NCBI GenBank assembly: GCA_016787225.1
Contig: JAEUUY010000031.1
Location: 1-58,221, forward strand
Source of the DNA: Chitinophagales bacterium
GTDB lineage: Bacteria; Bacteroidota; Bacteroidia; Chitinophagales; JADJOU01
Direction of reading: 5' to 3'
DNA: 58,221 nt
Position numbers and translations under genes: made by a program. Below the pieces are notes generated by a model. The model had not been told where the DNA came from and did no database searches. It worked only from the letters and a program-made list of their open reading frames with translations. The first letter of the stretch is position 1; each line of letters starts with the position of its first letter. Below, piece by piece: positions 28,720 to 38,141 of this stretch.

Positions 28720-29667
28720 ATGAAGTCAAGGAATAGAATTTGTGAACTTTTTAATATAGAAAAACCTATCATTCAAGCAGGAATGATATGGTGCAGCGGT
28801 TGGGAATTGGCTTCGGTTGTTTCGAATAGCGGAGGACTCGGAATTATCGGTGCAGGGTCTATGTATCCTGATATATTGAGAGAGCATATTCAGAAATGCC
28901 AATCCGCTACAGATAAACCTTTTGCGGTCAATCTACCTCTACTTTATCCAGATATAGATCAACATATACTATCTTGCATCGAATTGAAAGTACCTATAGT
29001 ATTCACATCAGCAGGAAATCCAAAAACATGGACGGAAACGTTGAAGAAAGAAGGTATCAGGGTTGTTCATGTAGTGAGTTCAAGTAAATTTGCACTTAAA
29101 AGTCAAGATGCAGGAGTAGATGCTATCGTAGCAGAAGGCTTCGAAGCAGGCGGACACAACGGACGTGAAGAGACCACGACCATGTGTTTAATTCCTAAGG
29201 TAAAAGCCACGATTCAAATTCCACTAATTGCAGCAGGTGGCATAGGTTGCGGCAAGAGTATGCTCGCCGCTTTTGCTCTCGGAGCAGATGCTGTGCAGAT
29301 AGGTAGTAGATTTGTGGGAAGTATAGAATCCAGTGCGCACAGCCTTTTCAAAGAAAAAGTATTGACTGCACAAGAAGGTGATACTCGACTAAGTCTGAAA
29401 GCTTTAACTCCTGTGCGATTATTAAATAATGATTTCGCTCAAAAAGTAGTGTCTGCCGAAGCGAGCTGTGCGAGTAAAGAAGAGCTAGAGGTCTTATTAG
29501 GACGTGGACGAGCAAAGAAAGGAATGTTTGAAGGTGACCTCATCGAAGGGGAATTAGAAATAGGTCAGGTCAGTGCGAATTTCTCCGAATTGAAGTCAGC
29601 TGCTGACATCGTGGATGAAATCTGGAATGAGTTTCTCGCAGAAAAACAAAAACTCATAGATCGATGA
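28720..29667 (+). CDS. Nitronate monooxygenase / FabK-like flavoprotein
   Basis: TIM-barrel FMN enzyme of 315 aa. It begins CELFNIEKPIIQAGMIWCSG and carries the family motifs NSGGLGIIGAGS, AVNLPLL, VAEGFEAGGHNGRE and the phosphate-binding AAGGIGCGKSMLAAFALGAD followed by AVQIGSRF. These fit the nitronate monooxygenase (2-nitropropane dioxygenase) family, which also includes FabK enoyl-ACP reductases; the sequence alone does not separate them. The stop overlaps the next gene start (ATGA), so it is coupled to a DnaJ-domain protein. Confidence 0.85.
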   Translation: MKSRNRICELFNIEKPIIQAGMIWCSGWELASVVSNSGGLGIIGAGSMYPDILREHIQKCQSATDKPFAVNLPLLYPDIDQHILSCIELKVPIVFTSAGNPKTWTETLKKEGIRVVHVVSSSKFALKSQDAGVDAIVAEGFEAGGHNGREETTTMCLIPKVKATIQIPLIAAGGIGCGKSMLAAFALGADAVQIGSRFVGSIESSAHSLFKEKVLTAQEGDTRLSLKALTPVRLLNNDFAQKVVSAEASCASKEELEVLLGRGRAKKGMFEGDLIEGELEIGQVSANFSELKSAADIVDEIWNEFLAEKQKLIDR

Positions 29668-30164
29668 CTATAGCGCAGGCTAGGACGGTATTAGGTTTAT
29701 CAGAGAACTTCGACCTAGACCAACTCAAAACGCAATACCGAAAAAAAGTGCTCATAGCCCACCCTGATAGAAATGGTGGGGATGAGAAAAAGTTTCTTTT
29801 AGTTCAGCAAGCGTTCGAAATTCTAACCAACTTCAAAGAAAATGGAAGAGTATATCAACAAGCGAACCAAAAAAGACATCACAATCCAGGAGGAGTATAT
29901 GAGCAGCGACGACAAGCGGAGCAAGCCTATAAAGAGAAAGCCCATTATTACTATCAGCGAAAACGCAGAGTGCGCAGAGATGAATCTATTGTCGATGAAT
30001 TTAGAACCAATGTTAAATATTTTTTCCTTACAGTATTAATCTTTATCGCTTTTTTTATTTTGCTTTTAATTGCAATGGCATTTGGGGCTTTTGGTGTAAT
30101 CTTCTTATTGGTAGTCAGTGCCGTTAGCATTTCTAGAGTTAATTTTAAAAAATTCAAGTTGTAG
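29664..30164 (+). CDS. DnaJ-domain membrane protein
   Basis: 166 aa. The N-terminal J domain has TQYRKKVLIAHPDRNGGDEK, with the HPD tripeptide needed to stimulate DnaK, and QQAFEILTNF. A basic, Tyr/Arg-rich linker follows (YYYQRKRRVRRD), then two hydrophobic segments (YFFLTVLIFIAFFILLLIAM and GVIFLLVVSAVSI), so the J domain is tethered to the inner membrane. It lacks the zinc finger and C-terminal domains of DnaJ itself. Its partner and target are unknown. Confidence 0.88.
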   Translation: MTIAQARTVLGLSENFDLDQLKTQYRKKVLIAHPDRNGGDEKKFLLVQQAFEILTNFKENGRVYQQANQKRHHNPGGVYEQRRQAEQAYKEKAHYYYQRKRRVRRDESIVDEFRTNVKYFFLTVLIFIAFFILLLIAMAFGAFGVIFLLVVSAVSISRVNFKKFKL

Positions 30165-30288
30165 TCAGAAGTCTAAAGTAGCAAGGTAAAAGTTTAAAGT
30201 TTCCTAATTGCTTGGTAAACCCATAAGTTTAATCTAATTTTGACACGAAGTAACTTTCAACTTTATACTTTTCACTTTTAACTAATTT
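30165..30288. repeat. AAAGT-rich inverted repeat
   Basis: Two AAAGT-rich stretches face each other: AGTCTAAAGTAGC.. near 30168 and AACTTTCAACTTTATACTTT near 30255, the latter in reverse orientation. The same motif, in forward orientation, is built into the miaA coding region at about 15525-15565. It lies just ahead of the SCO1-like gene. Confidence 0.5.
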
Positions 30289-30966
30289 ATGAGTAAAAAC
30301 TTCATTCGAATCGCCTACGCACTCAATATCCTTGTCTTGATCGCTGCATGGTGGATAGGTGTTAAAATCATAGAAGGTGCGCAACCCTTATCCAGTGGAT
30401 TAGGCTATTATGCCAAAGATACGACGACGGCGATGCAATATATCGTGCGAGATTTTTCCTTTTATGACCAGGATTCACAACTCATCACGAGAAAAAACTT
30501 TGAGAACAAAATTTGGGTAACCGATTTTTTCTTCTCCACCTGCGAAGGCATTTGTCCCATTATGAATATGAATTTGGCTGCTATACAAGATAGCTTTGCT
30601 GCGGATACGAATATTCTCATGTTATCACATACCGTAGACCCAGAAACGGATAATGTAGCGACACTTAAAACTTATGCACAAAAACACCGAGCGATAAAAA
30701 ACAAATGGCATTTCGTCACAGGAGAGGCGGCGACTATTTATGACTTGGCCAGAACCTCCTACTTCGCTGCTACACCCAAAGACAGCACCCACGGAGAAGA
30801 CTTTGTCCATAGTCAACTCATCTGCTTGATAGACCCGCATCTGCATATTCGTGGTTATTACGATGGTACTAGTGGGAAAGATATGCTCAAATTGGTCAAA
30901 GATATTCGACTGCTGAAAATAGAGTATGAAATGGTGAAGAAGGAGAAGTGGTTGGGAGTGTTTTAG
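30289..30966 (+). CDS. SCO1/SenC family protein
   Basis: Thioredoxin-fold copper chaperone likely needed for cytochrome oxidase assembly. 225 aa with an N-terminal membrane anchor (RIAYALNILVLIAAWWIGV). The copper ligands are in TCEGICPIMN (Cys85, Cys89) and the distal His174 (FVHSQLICLIDPH). SHTVDPETDNVATLKTYA is typical of the family. The domain lies outside the cytoplasmic membrane. No oxidase genes are in the window. Confidence 0.92.
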   Translation: MSKNFIRIAYALNILVLIAAWWIGVKIIEGAQPLSSGLGYYAKDTTTAMQYIVRDFSFYDQDSQLITRKNFENKIWVTDFFFSTCEGICPIMNMNLAAIQDSFAADTNILMLSHTVDPETDNVATLKTYAQKHRAIKNKWHFVTGEAATIYDLARTSYFAATPKDSTHGEDFVHSQLICLIDPHLHIRGYYDGTSGKDMLKLVKDIRLLKIEYEMVKKEKWLGVF

Positions 30967-31221
30967 ATTTGAGAATTGAGATGTTAGAATTATGACTTTT
31001 CGGCTTTGTCTTTTCGAGAAATTTGTTTGACGGGAGTTGGAACACAAAGAAACACTAAGATATAGCACAAAGACACACAAAGTCTTACACAATGAATACA
31101 AAATTATCAAAAAACATAGTGTTCTCTGCGTGTTCTTTGTAAACTTTGTGTTAAAAAAATTATTATTAGTTTAAACGTAAAGTACACAACTACTTAAAAA
31201 TTCAACATTCATAATTAAACC
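30967..31221. repeat. ACAAAG-rich dispersed repeat
   Basis: Bases 31037-31085 carry CACAAAG-type units on the plus strand and 31118-31155 carry the complementary kind (TTCTCTGCGTGTTCTTTGTA, CTTTGTG), so the region forms an imperfect inverted repeat of the same family as 8881-9262. No gene is supported. Confidence 0.55.
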
Positions 31222-31737
31222 ATGCTTTACCGAACCGAATGGAAATCCCCACTAGGTGAACTCATACTCATGGCTACCGAAGATAAACTCTGTCTCTGCG
31301 ACTGGAAGTATCGAAACATGCGGGCTAGCATAGATAAACGAATTCTAGACTATTACAAAACTGAACTAAGAGAAGAATCCAATGAAATCATCAACGAAAC
31401 CATCCACCAACTCAATGACTACTTCGAAAAAAAGCGAACCGAATTCGATATACCCCTAGAACTCATAGGCACTAAGTTTCAGCAGCGGGTGTGGCAAGAA
31501 CTTCAGCGCATACCCTATGGAAAAACCATCAGCTATCTCCAACTCTCCAAAAACCTAGGCGATGAAAAAACTATACGTGCCGCCGCCACCGCCAATGGTG
31601 CCAATTGCATATCGATCCTCATTCCCTGCCACCGCGTCATAGGCTCCGATGGCGCGCTCACGGGCTATGCAGGAGGATTACCTGCTAAGAAAAAATTGTT
31701 GATTATAGAGGGAAGCGGGCAGAAGGAGTTGTTTTGA
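31222..31737 (+). CDS. ogt: Methylated-DNA--protein-cysteine methyltransferase
   Basis: Suicide repair protein that removes O6-alkyl groups from guanine. 171 aa with the C-terminal active-site motif LIPCHRVIGSDGALTGYAGG (acceptor Cys136) and the preceding helix-turn-helix region (FQQRVWQELQRIPYGKTISY). The N-terminal domain is shorter and more diverged, as usual in Ogt-type proteins. It is a single gene flanked by repeats upstream and a convergent membrane-protein gene downstream. Confidence 0.94.
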   Translation: MLYRTEWKSPLGELILMATEDKLCLCDWKYRNMRASIDKRILDYYKTELREESNEIINETIHQLNDYFEKKRTEFDIPLELIGTKFQQRVWQELQRIPYGKTISYLQLSKNLGDEKTIRAAATANGANCISILIPCHRVIGSDGALTGYAGGLPAKKKLLIIEGSGQKELF

Positions 31738-31764
31738 AAAAATACCAAAATTATACTTGTTAAT

Positions 31765-32493
31765 TTAATACTGCGCAGTCTTGTTAAACTCTTGAGCATA
31801 TTCATATCCAAGGAAACCTAATTTCGAACAAATTTCTATAGTATCTCCTTCTGATATAGATTCAAATAGAGGTTTTTTGATTTTGAAACACTCATCCTTT
31901 TTTGAACTTGTGTTCACATATATAGAATAAGTCCGGATACCTGAACTCTTTTTTTCGATTCTAAAATTTCTACATTGAATTTCATTCTTCGAAAAAAAAT
32001 GATTTATAAAGCTTGAAATAGTTGGTGTTAGAAGAAATAAACCTAGGAATAATCCAAAGTTAACAGTATATCTTCTTTTACTTTCATGATAAGTTGAAGG
32101 TGATAGTTTTAAAATTAATAAAGTAATAATAATGGCCAATACTATGCCTAAAATTCCTGATATCCAAAAGAACCTAGTTCCTAAAAATGTATTTTCAATA
32201 TTTCGAATTTCAAAAATTGATAGGAATACACTTACAAAGCAAAAAAATGAAGAAAATGGATATATAATTTTATTGAATTTAGTAGGTTTTTTTTCAAAAT
32301 AAGTCTTTGGAGGAAAGAAGGCATCTATAATTAATGGCGAAAGTTGCACTAATGTTATAAGTTGATAAATTATAATAAGAAAAAATCCCAATGCTATAAA
32401 TCTTCGACTTGATTTATCATCTGCCAAAATATATAATGGAACGATGCAAACTAAAATATAAAACAATCTTTTGAAAAGTTCTTTTTTTAGCAT
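31765..32493 (-). CDS. Membrane protein of unknown function
   Basis: 242 aa with about five hydrophobic segments: LFYILVCIVPLYILAD, FIALGFFLIIIYQLITLV, IIYPFSSFFCFVSVFLSIFE, FWISGILGIVLAIIITLLIL and VNFGLFLGLFLLTPTISSFI. A C-terminal soluble domain of about 75 residues contains two Cys (NEIQCRNFRI, KDECFKIKKP) and probably lies outside the membrane. I recognise no family. It is convergent with ogt and downstream of a gap of 225 bp with no other gene. Confidence 0.6.
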   Translation of the reverse strand: MLKKELFKRLFYILVCIVPLYILADDKSSRRFIALGFFLIIIYQLITLVQLSPLIIDAFFPPKTYFEKKPTKFNKIIYPFSSFFCFVSVFLSIFEIRNIENTFLGTRFFWISGILGIVLAIIITLLILKLSPSTYHESKRRYTVNFGLFLGLFLLTPTISSFINHFFSKNEIQCRNFRIEKKSSGIRTYSIYVNTSSKKDECFKIKKPLFESISEGDTIEICSKLGFLGYEYAQEFNKTAQY

Positions 32494-32718
32494 TTGATTT
32501 TCATAAAAATGGATCTCAGAACAACTAATTACTAATCACATTAAATTCAACATCTTGCTAATGCCCAGCAATTTAAGGGAAATTGATAAAGAACAATACT
32601 ATTTACTCAATTTTAAGTTTTTCAAACAATATTCTATTTCGTTTTCTTTCACTTGGGTGAGCAGCTTTTAGGTTACAAGTTCTAACTTTGCTTCGCTTTC
32701 GAAGAGAAAAATTATCCA

Positions 32719-33135
32719 TTAATTATTCTCCACATACCTCTTAAAATTATCCAAAATCGCTTGCCAGCCTTGCTGTTGAAGTTCTACAGGATTTTCATTT
32801 TCAGGATCGAAGATTATAGCGACTTCGGTTTGATTGCCATCTTCCTTGATTAAAACGTTAACCACTCGATTATCTGGCATCGTATAAGTATAGCTTTCAC
32901 CAGTTATAATTTCGTTATATATGGCTTCAAAGTCAAAACCAAAACTACCATCTTTGGCTTCCATACGCGCTATGTATTTACCTCCTACTTGCATTTCATT
33001 GGAAGCGGAAGGACAGTGCCATGTATCGGCTGCAAAGTTCCATTTCGTGATATGCTCGGGTTTTGTATAATAGTCCCAAACTTTTTGTTTGTCAGCGGCA
33101 ATCCTTGCTTTGATGGTTATCTTGTTATTGGTCAT
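32719..33135 (-). CDS. AHSA1/SRPBCC domain protein
   Basis: 138 aa of the START-like (Bet v1) fold. Typical motifs are ITIKARIAADKQKVWDYYTK, the HITKWNFAADTWHCP turn, GGKYIARMEAKDGSFGFDFE and the C-terminal helix GWQAILDNFKRYVE. These small proteins bind hydrophobic ligands; the ligand here is unknown. The gene follows a DUF1801 gene by 11 bp on the same strand; such pairs are frequent and suggest an operon. Confidence 0.88.
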   Translation of the reverse strand: MTNNKITIKARIAADKQKVWDYYTKPEHITKWNFAADTWHCPSASNEMQVGGKYIARMEAKDGSFGFDFEAIYNEIITGESYTYTMPDNRVVNVLIKEDGNQTEVAIIFDPENENPVELQQQGWQAILDNFKRYVENN

Positions 33136-33146
33136 ATATAATTGAT

Positions 33147-33539
33147 TTAGTTTAATCGTTCTAGTACTCCCTTGCGTTTGACAATATTCTTATAATCCCA
33201 CTGTATTTCTCTAGACTTCTGGAGCCAGCGTTTGAGGTCGTCAGGGATTATGTCGGTCGCATCATTGTAAAAAATGGAAGCATCTTTAAATTTCCCTCCT
33301 TTCATATTTAGCTTTTCTTCATTAAAGTCCAAGCCACTCCAAAACATCAGCCGAATTCCCTTTTTCTGTTTACTGTAACCCACGATAGGATTTCCATTTA
33401 AAAACCAGACAGGATGCCCATGCCATAACTTGGATTCGGCATCTGATAATTCATAATCAATTATTTTCACCAGCAAATCGCATATCTCTTTATCCGATTC
33501 GACTTGCTTATCGTTGTATTGTTTGATTTCTTTATTCAC
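33147..33539 (-). CDS. DUF1801 family protein
   Basis: 130 aa with the DUF1801 (YdhG-like) core: LWHGHPVWFLNGNPIVGYS, RLMFWSGLDFNEEKL and KGGKFKDASIFYNDATDI. The fold resembles small frataxin-like proteins; function is not settled. The gene lies upstream of the AHSA1-like gene, from which it is separated by 11 bp. Confidence 0.82.
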   Translation of the reverse strand: MNKEIKQYNDKQVESDKEICDLLVKIIDYELSDAESKLWHGHPVWFLNGNPIVGYSKQKKGIRLMFWSGLDFNEEKLNMKGGKFKDASIFYNDATDIIPDDLKRWLQKSREIQWDYKNIVKRKGVLERLN

Positions 33540-33589
33540 AATTTCAAAATTACCAAAAAAATAAACTAAATCTCAGTTTTTATAAAATC

Positions 33590-33946
33590 TCAATACAACC
33601 ACACATCTTCAAAATGTTCTATTTCAGGTGCTTTATTGTCATAGATAAGAATAGCTAGGATATCGAGGAAAGTTTCATCTTCTATTTTGTTTTCAAATTT
33701 GTACTGATCTATGGTTTCAAGTAGAAGTTTGATTTTCTTTCTATGAACTGCTTGTTCGGGTTCTCCTCCGCCCTTTCTGGTCTTGACCTCAAAGAAAACG
33801 TACTTTCCCACTGGGTTTGTGGTGACCAGGTCTATCTCTCTTTTTCCACTTCTATAATTTTTCCGAACGATATTAAATCCTTTTCGGACTAGATATTCAC
33901 ATGCAATTTGCTCGCCAAATTTTCCTAAATCATTATGTTCAGCCAT
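33590..33946 (-). CDS. YraN family (UPF0102) endonuclease-like protein
   Basis: 118 aa with the nuclease-like core of YraN: GKFGEQIACEYLVRKGFNIV, NYRSGKREIDLVTTN (Glu-Ile-Asp) and VFFEVKTRKGGG (Glu-x-Lys), which together form a PD-(D/E)xK site. The family is nearly universal in bacteria but its role remains uncertain. It is divergent from the SIS-domain isomerase gene. Confidence 0.92.
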   Translation of the reverse strand: MAEHNDLGKFGEQIACEYLVRKGFNIVRKNYRSGKREIDLVTTNPVGKYVFFEVKTRKGGGEPEQAVHRKKIKLLLETIDQYKFENKIEDETFLDILAILIYDNKAPEIEHFEDVWLY

Positions 33947-34004
33947 AGTTTTTAGCGAAATAGTTTAGTTTTGCTATCTTTTAACGAAGCAAATATAAAA
34001 AGAG

Positions 34005-35003
34005 ATGAACGAAAAAATGCGAGAATTGACGGAGAATCTTCCGAATCAAATCAGTGAAGCACTCAATATAGCCGCCCAATCAAAATTGACGCCGGTGAAA
34101 GGGATTAAAAACATTGTGATATCTGGGCTAGGAGGCTCAGGTATAGGTGCAACCTTAGTTTCCAATTGGATTTTTGATAGCTGTAAATTTCCTATAACCA
34201 TCAATAAGGGTTATTTCTTACCTAACTTTGTCAAAAAGAACACCATGGTTATCTGTAGCTCATATAGCGGCAATACAGAAGAAACTATTCATGTCTTAGA
34301 ACAAGCGCATAAACTCGGTGCCAAAATAGTATGTATCTCTAGCGGAGGAAAGATGATAGATTTTTGCAAAACGAATCAACTAGACTATATACAAGTACCA
34401 GGTGGCATGCCGCCTAGAACGTGTTTGGGTTATTCTATAGTGCAATTGATGCAGGTATTGACATTTCATAAATTTATTCCAGGAAAATTATTCAAGCAAT
34501 TGACCAAGATTCCTGACTTCCTCAAAAAAGAAGAGGCTTTCATTCAAAAATTATCTGCCAAGCTATGTGATAAAATTTTCGATAAAATGCCAATCATCTA
34601 TGGTGATGAACGATTTGAAGGAGTCGTCGTTCGGTATAGACAGCAGATCAATGAAAACGCTAAAATGCTTTGCTGGCATCATGTGATTCCAGAGATGAAT
34701 CACAATGAAATGGTAGGCTGGAGAGATGAGAATCATAATCTAGCTGTTTTATTTATCGATAACAATCTAGATTTTAAACGCAATGTGCAGCGCAGAGAAA
34801 TCAATGAAGAAGCTATAAGGAAGTATACTCCTAATATTCATCATATCCAATCAAAAGGTAGAAATATTATAGAGCAATCGTTCTACCATATTTTCTTTAC
34901 GGATATTTTATCGATATATCTAGCGGAGAAAAGAGGTTTTGAGTCTATGGAAATAGATGTTATCAACCATTTGAAGTCGACACTAGAGAAGACAAGCTTT
35001 TAA
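34005..35003 (+). CDS. Bifunctional phosphoglucose/phosphomannose isomerase (SIS domain)
   Basis: 332 aa. The first SIS domain shows NIVISGLGGSGIGATLVSNW and the sugar-phosphate-binding SSYSGNTEETIHVLEQA. The second half contains HVIPEMNHNEMVGW with the catalytic Glu/His pattern, and TDILSIYLAEKRGFESMEID. This layout matches the archaeal/bacterial bifunctional PGI/PMI family, which interconverts glucose-6-P or mannose-6-P with fructose-6-P. Substrate range is inferred. Confidence 0.88.
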   Translation: MNEKMRELTENLPNQISEALNIAAQSKLTPVKGIKNIVISGLGGSGIGATLVSNWIFDSCKFPITINKGYFLPNFVKKNTMVICSSYSGNTEETIHVLEQAHKLGAKIVCISSGGKMIDFCKTNQLDYIQVPGGMPPRTCLGYSIVQLMQVLTFHKFIPGKLFKQLTKIPDFLKKEEAFIQKLSAKLCDKIFDKMPIIYGDERFEGVVVRYRQQINENAKMLCWHHVIPEMNHNEMVGWRDENHNLAVLFIDNNLDFKRNVQRREINEEAIRKYTPNIHHIQSKGRNIIEQSFYHIFFTDILSIYLAEKRGFESMEIDVINHLKSTLEKTSF

Positions 35004-35101
35004 GTTTTTGTTTTTCTAAAGTGGAAAAGAAATAATTAATAAAAAATATTAAACCTTTTGCACTATTTTTGTCTCTTAGGAATAATTAAATCATCATTAT
35101 C

Positions 35102-35941
35102 ATGAAAAAATCATTTTTAATCCTAATAACGAGCGCACTCCTTTTGGGTTCTTGTAAAAAGGCAGCTGAGACTATCGATGAAATTCAAAAAGACAAAACC
35201 ATGGCACAGGACAATCATATGGCAGAAGATGAAGCCGATGATATCAGTGTAATCTCTGATGAAGCCTATAGCTATGGAGAATTAAAATCCAGAGGTGGTT
35301 CTGGTGGATCTGGCATTATGGGAGATACCGTAAAAATCATTCGCTCTAAAACTGATAGTACGATCACTATCGATTTTGGTATCAATGGTATCATAGGTAA
35401 AAATGGTAAAATCCGTAAAGGAAAAATTATAATAAAGTTTAATGGTGGATACAGGGTTGTGGGTTCTGCCATTAGCCAGACTTTTGACAATTATTTTGTA
35501 AATGGCAAAAAAATAGAAGGAACTAGATCCATCACCTACAAAGGAGACTCTAGTGGTATGCCAAAATGGACCATTCAATCTGACTTGACGATTACAAAAA
35601 ACGATGGTAAAAAAGTAACATGGTCTAGTACTAGAACTCGTATAATGACAGCTGGATATTCAACTCCGCTCAACTGGTACGATGATGAATACACTATAAC
35701 AGGAACAGCGAATGGAACCACGTCCAATGGTGACACCTACACGATGTCTATTGGCAAGCCTTTGTTTATAAAAGTTAGTTATACTCCTCCAACGCTTTGT
35801 AAATACATAATTGACGGTACCATTACATATACTAGAGGTTCCAGAACAGCAACTCTCGACTATGGCTATGGTGGAATTACTAGTTGTGACAATCAAGCTG
35901 AACTCAACTATAATGGCTCGAAAACCATTATAACACTATAA
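35102..35941 (+). CDS. Lipoprotein of unknown function
   Basis: 279 aa. A signal sequence ends in a lipobox (SALLLGSCKKAAE), so the mature protein is lipidated. A linker with acidic residues (NHMAEDEADDISVISDEA) and a Gly-rich turn precede a beta-strand-rich body with repeated T/G/N patterns (TITIDFGINGIIGKNGKIRK, KGDSSGMPKWTIQSDLTITK). I recognise no domain. It is followed by a strong terminator, so it forms a single transcription unit. Confidence 0.75.
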   Translation: MKKSFLILITSALLLGSCKKAAETIDEIQKDKTMAQDNHMAEDEADDISVISDEAYSYGELKSRGGSGGSGIMGDTVKIIRSKTDSTITIDFGINGIIGKNGKIRKGKIIIKFNGGYRVVGSAISQTFDNYFVNGKKIEGTRSITYKGDSSGMPKWTIQSDLTITKNDGKKVTWSSTRTRIMTAGYSTPLNWYDDEYTITGTANGTTSNGDTYTMSIGKPLFIKVSYTPPTLCKYIIDGTITYTRGSRTATLDYGYGGITSCDNQAELNYNGSKTIITL

Positions 35942-36011
35942 CCCTACACTGCTGTGTATCTAACGAAGTTTAGCTAGACTTTACTTCGAAAGATGAAACG
36001 TAAACCTCTCT

Positions 36012-36041
36012 AAATCCCCGAACTATCGGGGATTTTTTTTT
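36012..36041 (+). terminator. Terminator between the lipoprotein gene and recQ
   Basis: AAATCCCCGA (36012-36021) pairs with TCGGGGATTT (36026-36035) over a 4-base loop, and the T-run continues to about 36041. Confidence 0.9.
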
Positions 36042-36055
36042 AACTTTACCCTGTG

Positions 36056-37966
36056 ATGCAGTTGGCAAGAGAAATATTAAAAAAATATTGGGGATATAGT
36101 GATTTTAGACCAGCCCAAATACCAATAATTGAATCTGTAGTATCAGGACGAGATACCCTAGGATTATTAACCACAGGAGGTGGTAAATCCATTTGCTTTC
36201 AGGTACCTGCTATGATGACTGAGGGTACATGCGTCGTCGTAAGCCCTCTGATAGCCTTGATGAAAGATCAGGTAGCTCAGCTCAATCGACGTAAAATTCC
36301 TTCGGCAGCCTTTTATTCAGCTCAATCGAAAGAAAATCAAACTAAAATATTAGACTATCTTCATGCTGGTAAATTGAAATTTCTCTATATTTCACCGGAG
36401 CGATTAAATACTCAAGATTTTAGAACTCGATTGAGGCAAGTGAAAATCAATTTATTAGTCATAGATGAAGCTCATTGTATTTCCCAATGGGGTTATGACT
36501 TTCGTCCAGCTTATTTAAAGATAACCAATGCCTATGAAGTATTAACAAAAGTTCCTATACTAGCCTTGACTGCTACTGCTACACCGAGGGTCGTGGAGGA
36601 TATTCAGGAAAAATTAGAAATGAAGCAACCGAAGATATTCGTTTCTAGTTACTTCAAACCAAACTTGAGTTATCAAATTAAGTTTTCGGAACGTAAAGTC
36701 GAAGATTTAGTAGCATGGATAAATAGGCTATCAGGTTCCGGCTTGATCTATGTCAATAGACGAATAGTAGCAGAAGAACTAGTCAAGCAATTGCGAAATC
36801 AATTCCATATAAATGCTGATTACTACCATGCAGGATTGTCAGCAGAAGTAAGGAATGAGAAACAAGATGCCTGGCTTAAAAATCCGAATTCCATAATGAT
36901 AACAACAAATGCTTTTGGAATGGGAATAGATAATCCAAAAGTGAATTATGTGATACATTATCATTTCCCAGCGAGTCTGGAAGCATATTTCCAAGAATGT
37001 GGACGCGCAGGAAGAGGTGGACAAAAAAGCTATGCCATCAGTTTAATTTCAGATGCAGACATACATGAAAAGGAAGAATTAATAAAAAACTACCCAACAA
37101 TAGACGAGGTGAAAAACCTCTTATTATTATTATTCAATTACTTCGATATCCCTTATGAAACAGGGAAAAACAGGCGATTCAATTGGTCGATAGATGAGTT
37201 TCTTATCAAATACAAACTAGATTACGGACATACCCAGAAATGCCTGCAAATTCTAGAAGATAACGAGTTTATATATATTCAAGATGCTTTCTATAAACCA
37301 GATGAAATACAGATAATAGCCAATGAAAATCAAATAAAAGATTTCAAAGATCAATATCCTGACTATGGACAATTATTGACTAATATGATTCGTGGTTTTG
37401 AAGGTATTTACTATAAAAAGAAGGTAAATCTGTATAAATTCTCTAAAACCTATCACTATAATATCTCAGAGCTCAAGAACAGTTTACGAAATCTAGCTAA
37501 AAAGGAAATCATACATTATGAAGCAGCTAGCAATAAACCAACTCTGGAATTTCTTATCGATAAATTAGCTGCAAAAGATATTCCTTTAGATATACAACAA
37601 TACAGAAAAAGAAAGGAAATATTACTGAATCAGCTCCAAGCCTGTCTGAACTATATACAAAGTAAAAAACCGTGTAGAAGTCAACAATTATTGACTTATT
37701 TAGGAGAATTAAACTCTGATAAATGCGGCATTTGTGAAGTATGCCTTGGTGAAAAAAATTTCATTTCACAAGAAGATTATCTTCGTATGAGAGACATCTT
37801 ACTTTTAAACTTAGAACTGAATAACTATACTCCTATAGATAAACTGGCGAAACTACTTAAAAAATATCCAGAACAGGCTATTCGCAAAGTCCTAGATCGT
37901 ATGCTTGAGATAAATGAGATAGAGAAAGGAGTAGGTGAGGTTTTTAGGAGAAAAAAGAGTTTCTGA
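36056..37966 (+). CDS. recQ: ATP-dependent DNA helicase RecQ
   Basis: 3'-5' DNA helicase of 636 aa (a GTG three bases earlier is an alternative start). Helicase motifs are in order: FRPAQIPIIESVV (motif 0), TTGGGKSICFQVPA (Walker A), VIDEAHCISQWGYDFRP (DEAH box with aromatic-rich loop), LALTATATPRV, and TNAFGMGIDNPKV with QECGRAGRGG. A zinc-binding region follows (CRSQQ...KCGICEVC) and a winged-helix-like region precedes the end. A separate HRDC domain is not obvious. The gene starts directly after a terminator. Confidence 0.92.
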   Translation: MQLAREILKKYWGYSDFRPAQIPIIESVVSGRDTLGLLTTGGGKSICFQVPAMMTEGTCVVVSPLIALMKDQVAQLNRRKIPSAAFYSAQSKENQTKILDYLHAGKLKFLYISPERLNTQDFRTRLRQVKINLLVIDEAHCISQWGYDFRPAYLKITNAYEVLTKVPILALTATATPRVVEDIQEKLEMKQPKIFVSSYFKPNLSYQIKFSERKVEDLVAWINRLSGSGLIYVNRRIVAEELVKQLRNQFHINADYYHAGLSAEVRNEKQDAWLKNPNSIMITTNAFGMGIDNPKVNYVIHYHFPASLEAYFQECGRAGRGGQKSYAISLISDADIHEKEELIKNYPTIDEVKNLLLLLFNYFDIPYETGKNRRFNWSIDEFLIKYKLDYGHTQKCLQILEDNEFIYIQDAFYKPDEIQIIANENQIKDFKDQYPDYGQLLTNMIRGFEGIYYKKKVNLYKFSKTYHYNISELKNSLRNLAKKEIIHYEAASNKPTLEFLIDKLAAKDIPLDIQQYRKRKEILLNQLQACLNYIQSKKPCRSQQLLTYLGELNSDKCGICEVCLGEKNFISQEDYLRMRDILLLNLELNNYTPIDKLAKLLKKYPEQAIRKVLDRMLEINEIEKGVGEVFRRKKSF

Positions 37967-38085
37967 GCGTCGAATTTTAACAAATGTAGGATCAGATTTT
38001 ATCTTAATAATCAAGTGATTACTCTTTTTCACAAATCGTGAAGTCCTAATTTTCAGACAAAAATGGGGAAATCTTGAAAATAGGC

Positions 38086-38115
38086 TTGTAAACAAAAAAT
38101 AAAGTATTATCTTTG
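38086..38115 (+). promoter_or_regulatory. Promoter of the rplU-rpmA operon
   Basis: TTG (38086-38088), a 19-base spacer and TATCTTTG (38108-38115) match the Bacteroidota promoter consensus. The rplU start follows 27 bases later. The element serves as an internal reference for the promoter seen inside the CRISPR repeats. Confidence 0.75.
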
Positions 38116-38141
38116 CAAACTCAAAAAAACGCAGTAGAGAT